A DNA stretch of 64,000 nucleotides. Origin: JANXVY01 sp040080145 (lineage in GTDB: Bacteria; Pseudomonadota; Alphaproteobacteria; Rhizobiales; Hyphomicrobiaceae). Each line of letters starts with the position of its first letter. Position 1 is the first letter of the stretch. Where the stretch lies: positions 1-64,000 of the forward strand of contig JBEBJA010000004.1 in assembly GCA_040080145.1 (NCBI GenBank), read 5' to 3'. The notes below the pieces were generated by a model. That model saw only the letters and a list, made by a program, of their open reading frames with translations, was not told where the DNA came from and made no database searches. Made by a program: the position numbers and the translations under genes. Below are positions 9,683-20,341 of the stretch, in pieces.

Positions 9683-10642
9683 CCAGTGTCTCCCGCAAAA
9701 ACCAAATCCCAGGCAGCATTACGCCGACTTCACCCAACTGGTTCTCCAAGTACCCGTCATCCAAGCGCAGAAGCGGTATTTGGGAGGCCGCAATCACTGT
9801 GCCTGATCGGGCAATTGACCAGTGGCGGAATGCCCATCGGGACCAGCCAGTCGGGCGGATCGAAATGCGTGAAGCCGTCACCCTGACCAACTGAAATGGC
9901 TACACTTTAGTGCTCACACCATGGTGCCTTCAGCGAGCCAACATCGCGCCCGCAGCGGATCCTGCCATCGAACACACAGCCACTTAATACATTGATTTAT
10001 AACGATTTTAAGTGATCCGCAACCTGCACAAAGCCGCAACGCTCACCATGCTGGCGAAGTTCCCTGGACCGGATTAACGCTACCCGCAAGGTACCAAATT
10101 TTAACATTACAATGCACACTTACAGGCTAGTCTTCGATAATAAATTGTAATACCTTATTAAAGGTTCCATGCACTTCCGACCCGACGAAGCGATGATGTA
10201 AGTCAAGCCCCTGCAATAAGTTCCACGGCCTCCATCGGGAGGGTTAATTCGCTATCGCGCTATGGTCAAATTACAACCGCAGGCAGTGCCTGTCGCGGAG
10301 CAGAAGAAGATGTCGCGTTATTTGAGTACCAAACGATTTTACAGTCAGGCCTTTTGGCATACGAGCGCGAACGGTGAAGATTGCTTCACCCGGGCCGCAA
10401 ATCAAAGGGTTCATCGTCCCGGATTAATGAGCGTCAGCCGTCACATGTGGGCTGCCGCTCAACAGGGTGAGTTCAGACCCAGACTATAGCCCGTCACGCA
10501 CACTGAAGACCAACCACCCGCCGGTGCATTTCGCGCCGGCGCAGCGGATGAACTTGCCCAAAATTACCGGTTCTAAACTGTTCCAATCAGCAGCGGATCC
10601 AAAACCGCGCCCCACCAATTGAGTCTTGTAGGAGAGTAAATT
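9683..10642. other. Long AT-rich intergenic region upstream of the haem peroxidase
   Basis: About 960 bp between divergently transcribed units without a gene I can support. Bases around 9980-10180 are markedly AT-rich compared with the flanks, as expected of promoter DNA. Small open frames (9552-9890 minus, 10262-10489 plus) have no recognisable features or good ribosome sites. The peroxidase ribosome site AGGAG lies at 10630-10634, 8 nt before its ATG. I could not assign a specific operator or sigma-factor site. Confidence 0.5.
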
Positions 10643-13600
10643 ATGTCCGCCCTCAAACCATTTGTGATCAACCTGAACGACCTCGCCTTTCTGCTCAACC
10701 AAGTCGGCTTCGTGCCACTGTTTGACGAACTGGGCAATGCGGTGGTCGACTGGGACGGCACCAGCCCCGTGCGCAATTCCAAGGGCGAACTCATTGATCT
10801 GACCGGCCTGTCCCAGCAACAGGCGTGGGACCTCTACGGCACCGGCTTCCCCCACGTGTCCTCGCCGATCGGCATTCGCGATGTCACGGGCTTCCACAAT
10901 AATCTATTCGGCACTCAGGCAGACTGGGGCGCGGTCGACCAAGTCTTCCGCCGCGACATCGCCGCCGATTTCAGCAACTACCGCAAAACCGACGGCGCGC
11001 AGTATGGGACAACCGTCGATGAGTTCGGCGTCGTCACGCAGTCAAGCGTCATCGACCTCATGCCACGCATCATCAGCCGCACCATCACCACCGGCGGCGT
11101 CAACCTGTTGACCGACGTCAACGGCCATTTCGTCGTCTGGGACAAAGCGCTCTATGAGAACGGGTCGGCTGTCGGCTTGGCCTACAAGGCACTGATTGAT
11201 GCCTCCGGTGCCGACACCACGCAGAACCTGGATGGCAGCTATGTAAAGCTCGTCGACGGCGTCAAGATCGTCGTGCCCCTGACGACCGAGGTTGCAATCC
11301 TCGACAACAACGGTGCCCAGCTGATCTGGAACCTCGCCGAATACCAAGCCAGCGTGGGCTACACCGTCCTGCTCGCGTCCTACTCCAACGCCAGCCTGGG
11401 CGGCTTGAAGGATGCGACCGGCGGCACGCTCGAAGCTGGTGAGACGATCCACTATCGCGCGATGTTAAATCCAACCGTGCTGCAAAATACGGGCGTCGCC
11501 TATGACCCTGATTTGCTGGCCTACAAGCAGCTGATTGACGCCAACCTCGATTTCAGCGCTGGCATACCAGCCGACGACACGCCCGTCGTGACCACGCTTG
11601 TGAGTTCCGGCTATGGCCTGCTTGAAACCCTCGGTCACATCGACTTCCAAAACCCGACCTCGGGCGAGTTCTTCATCGGCTCGGAAAACCCCGGCGTTGC
11701 CCCGGTCAATTCCTGGTTCGGCATCTTCGGCCAGTTCTTCGACCACGGCCTCGACCTCATCGGCAAGGGCGGCCAGGGCACGTCGATCAAGATCAATTTC
11801 GCGGCCGATGATCCGCTCTTTGGTGCGCTCGGTCCCGATGGGCAGGCCAAGACGTTCATCACCGTCGGCCGTGCCACAGTAGACAGCATGGGTGCCAACG
11901 GCCCCGACTACGTCAACCACACCTCGCCGTTCATCGACCAGAGCCAGACATACGGCTCGGTCGACCAGATTACCCAGCTGCTGCGCAAGTGGGAACCCGA
12001 CGCAGACGGCCTTGGCTATCACGCCGGCATGGAGATGTTTGACGGCGAGACGCTGGCCGATGCGTGGATGCGCAAAGTCCCCGTCATTGACCCACTCACT
12101 GGCGTGACCACGATTGTTGAAACGCCTGTCCACCATACGCTGCCGACCCTCAGCGAGTTGCGCGATCATGTGCTCGACACAAACCGCGTAGCGCTCACCT
12201 GGGAAGACGTCGCCGACTACCGCAATCGCTCGGCCGATGGTACGGAGCTCGCGGTTGGCAATTCCGGCCACGCGCTCATCCTCGACATGAACACGCGCTT
12301 CGATGCCGCACACTTAGCCTCCACCCAGGCCGTCGGAACGTCCACCGTCGCTCAACTCGTCACCGGTGCCGTGGCCGTCCTTGGCGCAAATCTTGGCGCG
12401 GCCATTGCAGCTATGCCAGGCTACGCGGCCCTCAACGGGAGCCGCTCCACCACGGGCGATACGTTCACTCAGGCACTCGATGGATCAATCCACCTGCACT
12501 TGGCGACCGACCTCGAAGTCGCGACCGGGCCAACGACGTCGATGACGCTGTACGCGAACGACAGCTTCGGCGCTCCCATCGACTATTCCGGTGCCAGCGC
12601 CCTCTTCCCGTGGGTCGACTTCTCCAACTTCTCGATCATGTCGCCGCCACCCGTGCCCGGATCAGGTGACCCCGATGTTCACGATGCCGTCGGCCAGATC
12701 CTCATGGCGTCCGTCGGCGACCACTACATCGCCGGCGACGGCCGCGTGAACGAAAACTTCGGCCTGACATCCATCCACCACGTCTTCCACGAAGAGCACA
12801 ACTTCCAGGTCGAGAACTTGAAAACGTGGATCTACGCCCACGACACTAACAATCCTGGCGCGACGGACGATCACGAGCAACTGCACAACTGGCAAGATGT
12901 CACGGCGTTTCAGGACGACTTCGGCAACTATATGTTTAACGCTGCCGGAAAGACGGAAGTGCTGGACGGCGACGGATTGGCCACCGGGCTGTTCGTAGCC
13001 AACGCCGACAATATCGCCTGGAACGACGACAAGATGTTCAACGCGACGAAACTCATCGTCGAGATGGAGTACCAGCACGCCGCCGTCGACCAGTACGCAC
13101 GTACGATAACGCCCCGCATCCAGGAGTTCGTCGGCTACTCGACCGGCGTCGACCCGACGGTCTCGCTCGAATACTCCCAGGTCGCATTCCGCTTCGGCCA
13201 CTCGACCATCCGCGAGACGATCGACACCATTGATCCGTCCGGCTGGATGCTGGGCAACGTCACCAAGTACGCACTCGAAAAAGCGTTCCTCAATCCGCAG
13301 ACCTTTGCCGACGAAGGCGTCGCCGCCATCACGCTGGGCCTGTCGCGCCAGCAGATGAACGAGGTCGACGAGTTCATAACGCCCGCTCTCAACCAGGGCC
13401 TGCTTGGCCAGCCGCTCGATCTGCCAGCGATCAACCTCGCCCGTGGCCGCGACCTCGGCATCCCGACACTCAATGCGTTCCGCGCTGGCCTCAGCCTCGC
13501 CGAGTACACCAGTTGGTCTGACTTCGGCGCCAACATGGTCCACCCCGAGAGCCTGGCGAACTTCATCGCCGCCTACTCGTTCTCCGATACGTCCGCCGAT

Positions 13601-16600
13601 CCATTGCACATGGAGCCCATCTCGGTCTCGCAGGACAAGGCGCAATACATCCTCGATCGCGCCGCCGGCCTCACACCAGCCGTCAATCCCTTCGTAACGG
13701 TCACGGTTACAATCACGGACGAGGGCCCGGTCACGGTCACGACCCCGATCGAGATCACGTCTGCCCAAGCACGGGCTTTCCTCGCCAACCAGGTGAGCGG
13801 CAATGCCGTGCTCGACGCCGTGAGCGGCAACTTCGACATGATCGACGCCTGGATCGGCGGCCTCGCCGAGGCGCACGTTCCCGGCGGCCTGTTGGGCGAA
13901 ACCTTTGACGCGGTGTTCGTCGCGCAAATCCAAAGCCTGATGGACGGCGACCGCTTCTACTACCTCTATCGCCTGTTCGGCACACAAATCCACGAAGAGG
14001 TCAACAACGGTCAGTTCAAGGACATCGTCGAGCGCAACACCGGCCTGACCCACTTGAACGGCTCGATCTTCGCCTACGCCGACAAGTACTACGACTTCGC
14101 CCGGGAAGCCGATGGTACAGAATACACGACTGCTGAATCGCAGCCGTATTTGCTTGATGAGAACGGTGATCAACTCCTTGATCTTTCCAATCAGCCAATC
14201 CCCAATCCGGCATATCATGCCGCGACTGGCGATCCCAGTAACCACCTCTACGCCGCAACGCTCGCCGCCAATCCCAACCTCGGCATCTTCTCCGACGGCG
14301 GCGCGAGCACCGAAACGAACGGCACCGTCAGGTCGGTCATCGCGTCCGACTACGTGCGCGCCGATGCGCCCCTGCAGTTCATCAACGACGTCCGCCCCGA
14401 CCTGCATCCCGATCAGGTTCACCCGCTTGAAGGCACGCCAACCGATGGTGCCGACAGCCACGAGGTCATCGTCGCGACCAAAAACGCCGACTACATCCAT
14501 GCCCGTGGCGGCGACGACACCGTCTACGGTGAGGACGGCGACGACTATCTGTTTGGCGACGGCGGCATCGACCGCCTCTACGGCGGCGACGGCAACGACG
14601 TCATCGACACCGGCGAAGGCCCCGACCTCGCAGACGGCGGGGCTGGCAAAGACATCATCTATGGCCGTGGCTCGGGCTCGGAAGTCGGCGGCTTCGACCA
14701 GCTGGTCGGCGGGTCCGGCAACGACTTGGTGATCGGCGGCGAAGGCATCGACAAACTCTCGGGCGGCTCAGGCGACGACATCATCTACGGCGACGGCCTG
14801 ACCAACCCGGAAATGGGCAACACCGACGCCTTCACCCACGGCGGCGACGGCAACGACTACATCGACACCGGCGCGTCCGGCGACCTGCTCTACGGCGAAG
14901 AGGGCGACGACTACATGGTCGGCGGCATCGACCAGGACCTGATCCAGGGCGGTGACGGCGACGACATTCTCCGTCCCGGCTCGCCGTCGCAGGCAATCAA
15001 CGGCGGACCCGATGAAGTCATCGGCGACGACGGCTTCGGCCAGAATACCGGTTTCGACCTGATGGACCTCAGTGACTACGCGGCGGGCGGTCCCGGCGTC
15101 GTCGCTGAACTCGTCACCCAGGCCAACCCGCTCGTGGCCGGTGACGGCTTTACGCCATTCCCTGCCTGGTTCCAGATGGAAGGCGTCGTCGGCACGTCAG
15201 GCAACGATGAACTCACCGGCGACAGCGCATCGGACGGGACTGGCGTGACCTGGGAAGGCAGCAACTGGCTGATCGGCGGCTCGGGCGACGACGCGCTCCG
15301 GGGCAACGGCGGCAATGACATCATCATCGGCGGCTCGATGCGCCTCGACAGCATCATCGGCACCTACGCGGATGCCGATGCGACACCGAACGCCGCACTT
15401 GGCAGCGCCGAGTGGCTGGCGGACGCCATGGCGACCGGCGGCACCACCCTCGGCTACGGCAACGACACAGAAAACGGTTATACCGGCGCATCCAACCGGG
15501 CTATCGGACCTCTTCAGGCGAACGGCTTGATCGATGCCGTCAATGCGACAGGTGAAAACTTCGACAAACACTTCACCGAGATGCTGCGCTCGCGCATGTT
15601 CAAAGACGTCGTGCTCGGCGACAATGGCACCGACGGCACCAACGATACGGCAGTGTTCACCGGCAATCGCAGTGACTACACGATTGTGGCCGTCCCCTTC
15701 GCCCCCCCGAGCGGTGGCCCGGCACTGATCGCCTACAAGGTCACCGACAATCGTACCGCGGCCGATCTCGTTGACGCCGAAGGCGCGCCACTGTTGGACG
15801 CCAACAACGATCCGCTGGTCAATGAAGGCACCGACATCGTCATTGGTGTCGAAAGCCTGCAGTTTGCCGACATGAATTTGGCGCTGGCGAACAAAGCTCC
15901 CACCGGATTGCCAACGATCACAGGTGCTGACAACATCCTATCCGCCGACATTTCGGCGATCGCAGACCAAAACGGCCTGCCAGCACCCGCCGACTTCCAC
16001 TATCAATGGCAGAGTTCGGCCACCGGATCGACACCTTGGGCCGACGTGGGCGGTGCAACCGCCCAGACCTACGCAGTAACAGACGGCCGGTTCTACCGCG
16101 TTGTGGTGAGCTATACCGATACTCTCGGGTTTAGCGAATCCATTTCCTCGCAGATGTCGGCAAAGGTCGGCACCAATAACGCCGACTCACTTTCCGGCAC
16201 AGCCGATCCCAACCTGCTTATCGGCCTCAACGGCATTGACACTTTGATCGGTGGCCTCGGTGCCGATACGATGATTGGCGGCGACGGCAAGGACACCTAC
16301 TTTGTCGACAACGTCGGCGACCTCGTAATCGAAACCAATACCAGCACGAATTCTAACCAATTCGACACCGTGCGGACGATGATTAACTACACGCTGACAG
16401 AGAACGTGGAAAATCTGCAAGTTGAAGCAACAGCCACCGCGACGCATCTCAACGGCAACGCGCTCGGCAATACCCTCAACGGGATACTCTCGACGGTCGC
16501 CGCTCTTACGCTTGATGGCGGTGCCGGTAATGATATCATTCTCGGCTCGAACCTCGGCCACAGCACGCTCATCGCAGGCGGTACCAATCCAGGCGGCGTC

Positions 16601-18469
16601 GATGAACTTCGCGCCTATGGCATCGGTAACACGCTCATCGGTGGTGACGGGAACACGTACTACTATTCAGAGAGTGCCACCGACGTCATTCTTGAGGCGA
16701 ATGCCAATGCCGCGACCGGTGGAAATGCTGATCGTTTGACGGCGACCTACACTGTGCTGAACCTCGCCAATAACGTCGAAAACCTCACGCTCGGCGGAAC
16801 CGCGTATTTTGGTGGCGGCAACAGCCTCAATAACGTGATCGTGGGCAATGCCTCGGCCAACGTCATCAATGGCCAACAGGGGCGTGACACCATGATTGGC
16901 TTGAACGGCGACGACGTCTACTTCGTCGACCAGTCCAACGACGTCGTCACTGAGGCATCAGGTGCCGGAAGTGGAACCGATCAGGTACGCGCGTCTGCCA
17001 ACTACACATTGGCCGCAAACGTCGAAAGGCTGGTAGTTGAAGGCAGTACGGCCACAAGCGGCACCGGCAATTCGCTGGATAACATCATTGACGGACGTAG
17101 CGCGACCCAGGGTCTAACGCTCAACGGCGGTGCCGGAAACGACACCATCTTTGGTTCAGGCGCTGGCAGCAACAGCATGATCGGCGGTTCAGGAAACGGA
17201 GCCGACGTGTTCTTCGCTCTGGGCAGCAACAACACGATGACGGGTGGCGACGGCACCGACCACTACCATTCCAGCAGTGCCAGCGATAGTATCATCGAAA
17301 CCGCTGGCGGCGGATCGGACAAGCAGTTCGTCACCTACAGCGGCATCGCGCAACTCGCCAACAACGTCGAGAACATGACCCTGGAAGGCGCTTCGACAGG
17401 CGGCACGGGCAACGCACTGCTCAACACCATCACCGCGTTGGGCCTTGGTCAGGCGGCAACCATATCGGGTGGCCTGGGCAACGACATCATCACCGGCTCG
17501 GGCCATGACGACACGTTCATCTGGAACGCCAACGAGATTGGCGGAACCGACGGTCGCGACACGATCAACGGAGGAGCAAATACCGACGTAGGCGACAGGT
17601 TCGTCATCAATGGCAACAGCCAACCCGAAACCTACACGATCTATTCCAACAAGGATGATTGGAACGGCGCCCTGCCCGGCAACGAAAGCAGCGCGACACA
17701 CTTTACGGGTTATAACGGCCCTGCCGACATCATCGTCACGCGGGCCGTGGGAAGTGGCGCGGCATCGATCATCGCCCAACTCACGAGCATCGAAGAGATC
17801 ACGATTAACACGACCGCGAATACCTCGCCGGCCGGAGGCATCCAACCTGGTGCCCCGATACTTGCCAGCGGAGATACGATCTCGGTCGTCGGCGACTTCG
17901 TGCCGACCGGCTTGAACTTCAACACCATCACAGTCAACGGAAGCGATGGATGTGATACCGTGGACATCACCGGTCTGACCTCGGCCCACCGCATCGTGCT
18001 CAACACCAATGGCGGTGCCGATACCATCGTCGGCGATCTCCGCCCACAAGACCTCATCGACCAGGTATCGAACGCAGCCAGCGGCAGCGTGACGTCCGTC
18101 GAGCCGGTCATATCTTGGCAGCTTGAATCCGCCGATGGCGACAACGGCGCATCCTTCTGTATCATGCCGGTCCAGACGGCTCGCATTGATAAGGCAACCG
18201 ACAGCTTCGTGTTCGACACCAGTGGCAGACCGAGCGAGGCAGCGAACTTCCAACCCGGCGACGCGATTGATCTAAGGCCGGTGTTTGCAGCACTCCAACT
18301 CGGCGGCGAGGGATCAGCGTCGCAAATCGTGCCGCTGTTCAATGCAGCTGGCAACCTCAAGGTGGACGGGCAAAGCAGCGAAACGCAGGCAGCGGCCGAT
18401 CATACCAACGACAACGATCAGCCGATTGTCCACGTGCTGAAGACCGCATACGGCTCGGATTTCGGTTGA
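10643..18469 (+). CDS. Secreted animal-type haem peroxidase with RTX calcium-binding repeats
   Basis: Product of 2608 residues without a Sec signal, as expected for a type I secretion substrate. The peroxidase domain (roughly residues 330-1150) shows the distal-His segment FGQFFDHGLDL (near 367), HHVFHEEHNFQ, a candidate proximal-His segment FRFGHSTIRET (near 853) and the hallmark INLARGRDLGIPTLNAFR (near 930). Several RTX nonapeptide blocks (GGDGNDxxx type) follow at about 1285-1450, 1510-1570, 1850-1890 and 2270-2310, with VENLTL-type repeats between. Enzymes of this build include bacterial peroxidases implicated in Mn(II) oxidation (MopA group), so MopA-like activity is a reasonable inference; antimicrobial or adhesive (peroxinectin-like) use is an alternative. 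AGGAG lies 8 nt before the ATG. The exporter genes follow directly downstream. Confidence 0.93.
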   Translation: MSALKPFVINLNDLAFLLNQVGFVPLFDELGNAVVDWDGTSPVRNSKGELIDLTGLSQQQAWDLYGTGFPHVSSPIGIRDVTGFHNNLFGTQADWGAVDQVFRRDIAADFSNYRKTDGAQYGTTVDEFGVVTQSSVIDLMPRIISRTITTGGVNLLTDVNGHFVVWDKALYENGSAVGLAYKALIDASGADTTQNLDGSYVKLVDGVKIVVPLTTEVAILDNNGAQLIWNLAEYQASVGYTVLLASYSNASLGGLKDATGGTLEAGETIHYRAMLNPTVLQNTGVAYDPDLLAYKQLIDANLDFSAGIPADDTPVVTTLVSSGYGLLETLGHIDFQNPTSGEFFIGSENPGVAPVNSWFGIFGQFFDHGLDLIGKGGQGTSIKINFAADDPLFGALGPDGQAKTFITVGRATVDSMGANGPDYVNHTSPFIDQSQTYGSVDQITQLLRKWEPDADGLGYHAGMEMFDGETLADAWMRKVPVIDPLTGVTTIVETPVHHTLPTLSELRDHVLDTNRVALTWEDVADYRNRSADGTELAVGNSGHALILDMNTRFDAAHLASTQAVGTSTVAQLVTGAVAVLGANLGAAIAAMPGYAALNGSRSTTGDTFTQALDGSIHLHLATDLEVATGPTTSMTLYANDSFGAPIDYSGASALFPWVDFSNFSIMSPPPVPGSGDPDVHDAVGQILMASVGDHYIAGDGRVNENFGLTSIHHVFHEEHNFQVENLKTWIYAHDTNNPGATDDHEQLHNWQDVTAFQDDFGNYMFNAAGKTEVLDGDGLATGLFVANADNIAWNDDKMFNATKLIVEMEYQHAAVDQYARTITPRIQEFVGYSTGVDPTVSLEYSQVAFRFGHSTIRETIDTIDPSGWMLGNVTKYALEKAFLNPQTFADEGVAAITLGLSRQQMNEVDEFITPALNQGLLGQPLDLPAINLARGRDLGIPTLNAFRAGLSLAEYTSWSDFGANMVHPESLANFIAAYSFSDTSADPLHMEPISVSQDKAQYILDRAAGLTPAVNPFVTVTVTITDEGPVTVTTPIEITSAQARAFLANQVSGNAVLDAVSGNFDMIDAWIGGLAEAHVPGGLLGETFDAVFVAQIQSLMDGDRFYYLYRLFGTQIHEEVNNGQFKDIVERNTGLTHLNGSIFAYADKYYDFAREADGTEYTTAESQPYLLDENGDQLLDLSNQPIPNPAYHAATGDPSNHLYAATLAANPNLGIFSDGGASTETNGTVRSVIASDYVRADAPLQFINDVRPDLHPDQVHPLEGTPTDGADSHEVIVATKNADYIHARGGDDTVYGEDGDDYLFGDGGIDRLYGGDGNDVIDTGEGPDLADGGAGKDIIYGRGSGSEVGGFDQLVGGSGNDLVIGGEGIDKLSGGSGDDIIYGDGLTNPEMGNTDAFTHGGDGNDYIDTGASGDLLYGEEGDDYMVGGIDQDLIQGGDGDDILRPGSPSQAINGGPDEVIGDDGFGQNTGFDLMDLSDYAAGGPGVVAELVTQANPLVAGDGFTPFPAWFQMEGVVGTSGNDELTGDSASDGTGVTWEGSNWLIGGSGDDALRGNGGNDIIIGGSMRLDSIIGTYADADATPNAALGSAEWLADAMATGGTTLGYGNDTENGYTGASNRAIGPLQANGLIDAVNATGENFDKHFTEMLRSRMFKDVVLGDNGTDGTNDTAVFTGNRSDYTIVAVPFAPPSGGPALIAYKVTDNRTAADLVDAEGAPLLDANNDPLVNEGTDIVIGVESLQFADMNLALANKAPTGLPTITGADNILSADISAIADQNGLPAPADFHYQWQSSATGSTPWADVGGATAQTYAVTDGRFYRVVVSYTDTLGFSESISSQMSAKVGTNNADSLSGTADPNLLIGLNGIDTLIGGLGADTMIGGDGKDTYFVDNVGDLVIETNTSTNSNQFDTVRTMINYTLTENVENLQVEATATATHLNGNALGNTLNGILSTVAALTLDGGAGNDIILGSNLGHSTLIAGGTNPGGVDELRAYGIGNTLIGGDGNTYYYSESATDVILEANANAATGGNADRLTATYTVLNLANNVENLTLGGTAYFGGGNSLNNVIVGNASANVINGQQGRDTMIGLNGDDVYFVDQSNDVVTEASGAGSGTDQVRASANYTLAANVERLVVEGSTATSGTGNSLDNIIDGRSATQGLTLNGGAGNDTIFGSGAGSNSMIGGSGNGADVFFALGSNNTMTGGDGTDHYHSSSASDSIIETAGGGSDKQFVTYSGIAQLANNVENMTLEGASTGGTGNALLNTITALGLGQAATISGGLGNDIITGSGHDDTFIWNANEIGGTDGRDTINGGANTDVGDRFVINGNSQPETYTIYSNKDDWNGALPGNESSATHFTGYNGPADIIVTRAVGSGAASIIAQLTSIEEITINTTANTSPAGGIQPGAPILASGDTISVVGDFVPTGLNFNTITVNGSDGCDTVDITGLTSAHRIVLNTNGGADTIVGDLRPQDLIDQVSNAASGSVTSVEPVISWQLESADGDNGASFCIMPVQTARIDKATDSFVFDTSGRPSEAANFQPGDAIDLRPVFAALQLGGEGSASQIVPLFNAAGNLKVDGQSSETQAAADHTNDNDQPIVHVLKTAYGSDFG

Positions 18470-18486
18470 GGCAAAACACGACGCTT

Positions 18487-18532
18487 GGGCGGTTGACGGG
18501 ACCGCCCGCACAGGGGGCATCATTGCCCCCTG
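18487..18532 (+). terminator. Double hairpin between peroxidase and exporter genes
   Basis: Two stem-loops lie in the 107-bp gap. The first pairs 18487-18493 with 18501-18507 (GGGCGGT/ACCGCCC). The second pairs 18511-18518 with 18525-18532 (CAGGGGGC/GCCCCCTG, 6-nt loop). No T tract follows, so full rho-independent termination is not assured. In RTX operons a partial terminator after the substrate gene lowers exporter expression; a similar role, or mRNA 3'-end protection, is inferred. Confidence 0.5.
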
Positions 18533-18576
18533 ATTGAACAAATGAGTTGCGGCATGCGTTTGGGGAAACTGGGGTC

Positions 18577-20316
18577 ATGAGCAAAAAGGCAAACAGACTG
18601 TTTGCGAAAAAGAGAACGCCACTGACCGAGCTGGGCGGCTTGCGGGGCGTGTTCTGGTTCCTGTTTTTTGTGTCGGGCGTCGTCAACGTCTTGGCGCTGA
18701 CAGGCTCATTCTACATGCTGCAGATCTACGACCGCGCATTGACCAGCCAAAGTGTACCCACTCTACTCGCGCTGTCGGCGCTCGCGATCGGGCTCTACAT
18801 GATTCAAGGCATGCTCGACGTGAGCCGGTCCCAGATCCTGGTCCGCATCGGCTCGCGGCTCGATCATCAACTCGCCCCGCTCGCCCATCGCGTCGCCATC
18901 GACATGCCCCGCTTTGGGTTCTCAACCTCGGAAGCCAACGAACGCAGCCGCGACGTCGATACGTTGCGCGGCTTTCTGTCGGGACAAGGCCCGATGGCGC
19001 TGTTCGATTTGCCCTGGATGCCGCTCTATCTGATCTTCGTCTATTGCCTGCATCCTTGGCTCGGCATTCTGACCTTCGGCGGAGCGCTGTTCCTGACCGT
19101 CCTCACGATTACGACCGAGATCCTGACCCAGAGGCACGCAGGCGCGACCCAACAAGTCGGCGTCACACGGGCCGCCATGGCCGAACAGCACGCCCGCAAT
19201 GGCGATGTCATCCGCGCCATGGGCTTCCAGGGCCGGGCCGTTGCCCGCTTCGATGCCGTCAACCGCGAGCATCTGGTCCTGCAATCGAAGATGAGCGGCG
19301 TGACCGGCACCATCGGCGGCGTGTCCAAGGTTCTCCGCATGATCCTGCAGTCTGCCGTGCTGGGACTGGGCGCATATCTCACCATCATGGGCGAATTCAC
19401 CGCCGGTTCCATCATCGCCGCGTCCGTTGCCGCAGCGCGTGCATTGGCACCCGTCGATCTGGCCATCAGCCAGTGGAAGGGTGTTGTCGCAGCCCGCCGC
19501 AGCTATGCGCGTCTGAGCGAAACCTTGACGGCACTCGATCAGGCCCCGGCCCAAGTCACGTTGCCAGCCCCGACCCAAAATCTGAAACTCGAAAAGATCA
19601 CGGTCGCGGCCCCCAACAACGGCGTCGTCGTTTTAAGTGACGTGAGCTTCGAGTTGAAAGCAGGACAAGCGGTCGGCATCATCGGTCCGAGCGGCGGCGG
19701 AAAGTCATCACTGGTTCGCGGCATTACGGGCGTCTGGCCGCTGCTTCGCGGCAACGTCCGCCTCGACGAAGCCGACTTCGCACAATGGTCGCCCGACGCC
19801 ATCGGCATGCAGATCGGCTATCTGCCGCAGGAAGTGTCACTCATTGATACGACCATCAGCCAAAACATCTCCCGCCTCGACCCGGAACCCGATAGCGCAA
19901 AAATCCTTGCTGCAGCGAAGGCCGCTGGGGTCCATGACATGATCGTGAGGATGCCAAAAGGGTATGAAACGGAACTGGGCCCCAACGGTACCGCGATCTC
20001 GGCCGGTCAGCGCCAGCGCATAGCGCTTGCACGCGCGCTATACGACAATCCGTTCCTCGTCGTGCTTGACGAACCCAATTCCAACCTCGACGCCGACGGC
20101 GAAGCAGCATTGACCCAAGCTATCCAGTCGGTTCGTGCGCGCGGTGGCGTTGTGATTGTCGTCGCTCACCGCCCCAGTGCGCTGTCCGCCGTTGATCTTA
20201 TTGGGGTTATTCAGAACGGACGTCTGGCCGCATTTGGCCCCAAAGAAGAAATTTTTGCACAGCAATTGAAGCCTACGCCGATTTCAGAACCAAAACGTGG
20301 GCGCACGGCCGCCTAG
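18577..20316 (+). CDS. Type I secretion ABC transporter (permease-ATPase)
   Basis: Product of 579 residues. Inner-membrane exporter half-transporter of the PrsD/AprD/HasD type. The N-terminal membrane region begins with FWFLFFVSGVVNVLALTGSF and YMLQIYDRAL, the typical signature of this family; the ATPase domain has Walker A GPSGGGKSS (near 370), signature SAGQRQRIALARAL (near 474) and Walker B LVVLDEPNSNLD (near 492), followed by the switch His in VAHRPSA. The ATG at 18577 is preferred over an upstream TTG at 18547. It should export the upstream haem peroxidase and probably the downstream RTX protein together with the HlyD-type adaptor at 23124. No TolC-like outer-membrane partner is encoded in the window. 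Confidence 0.95.
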   Translation: MSKKANRLFAKKRTPLTELGGLRGVFWFLFFVSGVVNVLALTGSFYMLQIYDRALTSQSVPTLLALSALAIGLYMIQGMLDVSRSQILVRIGSRLDHQLAPLAHRVAIDMPRFGFSTSEANERSRDVDTLRGFLSGQGPMALFDLPWMPLYLIFVYCLHPWLGILTFGGALFLTVLTITTEILTQRHAGATQQVGVTRAAMAEQHARNGDVIRAMGFQGRAVARFDAVNREHLVLQSKMSGVTGTIGGVSKVLRMILQSAVLGLGAYLTIMGEFTAGSIIAASVAAARALAPVDLAISQWKGVVAARRSYARLSETLTALDQAPAQVTLPAPTQNLKLEKITVAAPNNGVVVLSDVSFELKAGQAVGIIGPSGGGKSSLVRGITGVWPLLRGNVRLDEADFAQWSPDAIGMQIGYLPQEVSLIDTTISQNISRLDPEPDSAKILAAAKAAGVHDMIVRMPKGYETELGPNGTAISAGQRQRIALARALYDNPFLVVLDEPNSNLDADGEAALTQAIQSVRARGGVVIVVAHRPSALSAVDLIGVIQNGRLAAFGPKEEIFAQQLKPTPISEPKRGRTAA

Positions 20317-20341
20317 GGCCGATGCGCGGTAGGAGCGTCTG

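Noticed and set aside
9552..9890. 112-codon minus-strand frame overlapping the start of the FAD oxidoreductase
   Set aside because: It overlaps a well-supported gene, has no recognisable domain, and the oxidoreductase start has a good ribosome site.
10262..10489. 75-codon plus-strand frame before the peroxidase
   Set aside because: No ribosome site, no features and unusual composition; left as intergenic.
12662..14500. 612-codon minus-strand frame opposite the haem peroxidase
   Set aside because: Shadow of the peroxidase/RTX coding sequence; the translation lacks any domain and has odd Val/Asp/Arg bias.
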